Source: Moritella sp. 24 (lineage in GTDB: Bacteria > Pseudomonadota > Gammaproteobacteria > Enterobacterales > Moritellaceae). From it: a DNA stretch of 64,000 bases. The number at the start of each line of letters is the position of its first letter. Within the stretch, counting starts at the first letter, position 1. The notes under the pieces were generated by a model. It worked only from the letters and a program-made list of their open reading frames with translations. It searched no databases and was not told where the DNA came from. The translations under genes and the position numbers were made by a program. Of the stretch, positions 63,796-64,000 are shown piece after piece. The DNA is taken from the NCBI RefSeq assembly GCF_018219155.1, contig NZ_CP056123.1:2365505-2429504 (forward strand). The letters are read 5' to 3'.

Positions 63796-64000
63796 ACACC
63801 AACTTCGTTATTAGAAAGAGAAGAACAGAGGTCACTGTTACTATTAACAAATAGTTTACTATAGATAAGGAGTATACCCAAACAAGCTGAATGGAAGATG
63901 AATCAAACACACATTTCGTTATATTTGATTCATCTATTTAGAAGGCTGTTCAAAAGTAGTCAGGGAAGTTAATTGTGCTATCGCTTAATTGAAACGGTAC
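63796..64000. other. Upstream region of ycjX with an 11-bp inverted repeat
   Basis: No gene is seen to the window edge. An inverted repeat, GATGAATCAAA and TTTGATTCATC with a 16-base loop, lies at 63897-63934. It may be a terminator or repeat element of the next gene. Confidence 0.4.

Noticed and set aside
1-64000. CRISPR array, prophage, integron or complete insertion sequence
   Set aside because: No regularly spaced repeats, transposase, integrase or phage structural genes were recognised in any part of the window.

Overview
The window reads as chromosomal DNA from a marine gammaproteobacterium. It is AT-rich and carries FabV enoyl reductase, a D-glycerate kinase, YgiQ, RadD, the YcjX/YcjF pair, Hmp/NorR and QueE. 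The gene mix points to the Moritella/Psychromonas/Vibrio side of the class. Moritella is my best guess, but it is an inference from the proteins only. There are about 60 protein genes, two tRNA genes and many hairpin terminators. I see no CRISPR array, prophage or complete insertion sequence.

Layout. 1-7.1 kb: start of a Nif3-like gene, DUF1853, fabV, a pyrimidine 5'-nucleotidase, ygiQ, a YbaK-like deacylase and an unknown 93-aa protein. 7.1-13.7 kb: mogA, a DcuC-type dicarboxylate carrier behind an FNR-like box, a secreted cupin, a HAD phosphatase, several very small genes, a YqhD-type alcohol dehydrogenase and a DJ-1/PfpI protein. 13.9-20.1 kb: a LysR regulator, a RIO kinase and a thiolase/multifunctional beta-oxidation operon. 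20.2-22.3 kb: an exported catalase with an exported ankyrin partner. 22.6-30.7 kb: radD, an RND efflux pump, mobB, a MerR regulator and an AhpD-like protein. 30.8-36.9 kb: a DUF1302 outer-membrane protein with its DUF1329 partner, queE and an LrgA/LrgB pair. 37-46.5 kb: riboflavin synthase divergent from the MATE pump norM, norR, a flavin halogenase-like enzyme, a lipoprotein, three acetyltransferases and hmp. 46.5-50.7 kb: two tRNA-Val(GAC) genes, an unknown helical protein, fumC and glycerate kinase. 50.7-64 kb: a DASS carrier, htpX, a spermidine-synthase-like protein, a DEAD helicase, an SDR, a MerR-methyltransferase fusion, a YiaV/YiaW-like pair and ycjX-ycjF.

How it fits together. The clearest regulatory story is nitric oxide defence. 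NorR is encoded at 39.6-41.3 kb. About 4 kb away, the hmp promoter region carries three GT-N7-AC boxes, a GG-N10-GC sigma-54 element and a perfect FNR box, so NorR very probably drives hmp and FNR probably blocks it without oxygen. Other themes are C4-dicarboxylate use (DcuC family, FumC, DASS), peroxide and drug defence (catalase, RND, MATE), molybdenum cofactor genes (mogA, mobB) and envelope stress (htpX, ycjXF).

Least explained items: a 12-codon leader ORF ending in a 12-bp palindrome before norM; tRNA-Val genes with C instead of U at position 33; an orphan 343-aa helical protein beside those tRNAs; a MerR regulator fused to a methyltransferase; and a 47-aa three-knuckle zinc-ribbon gene.
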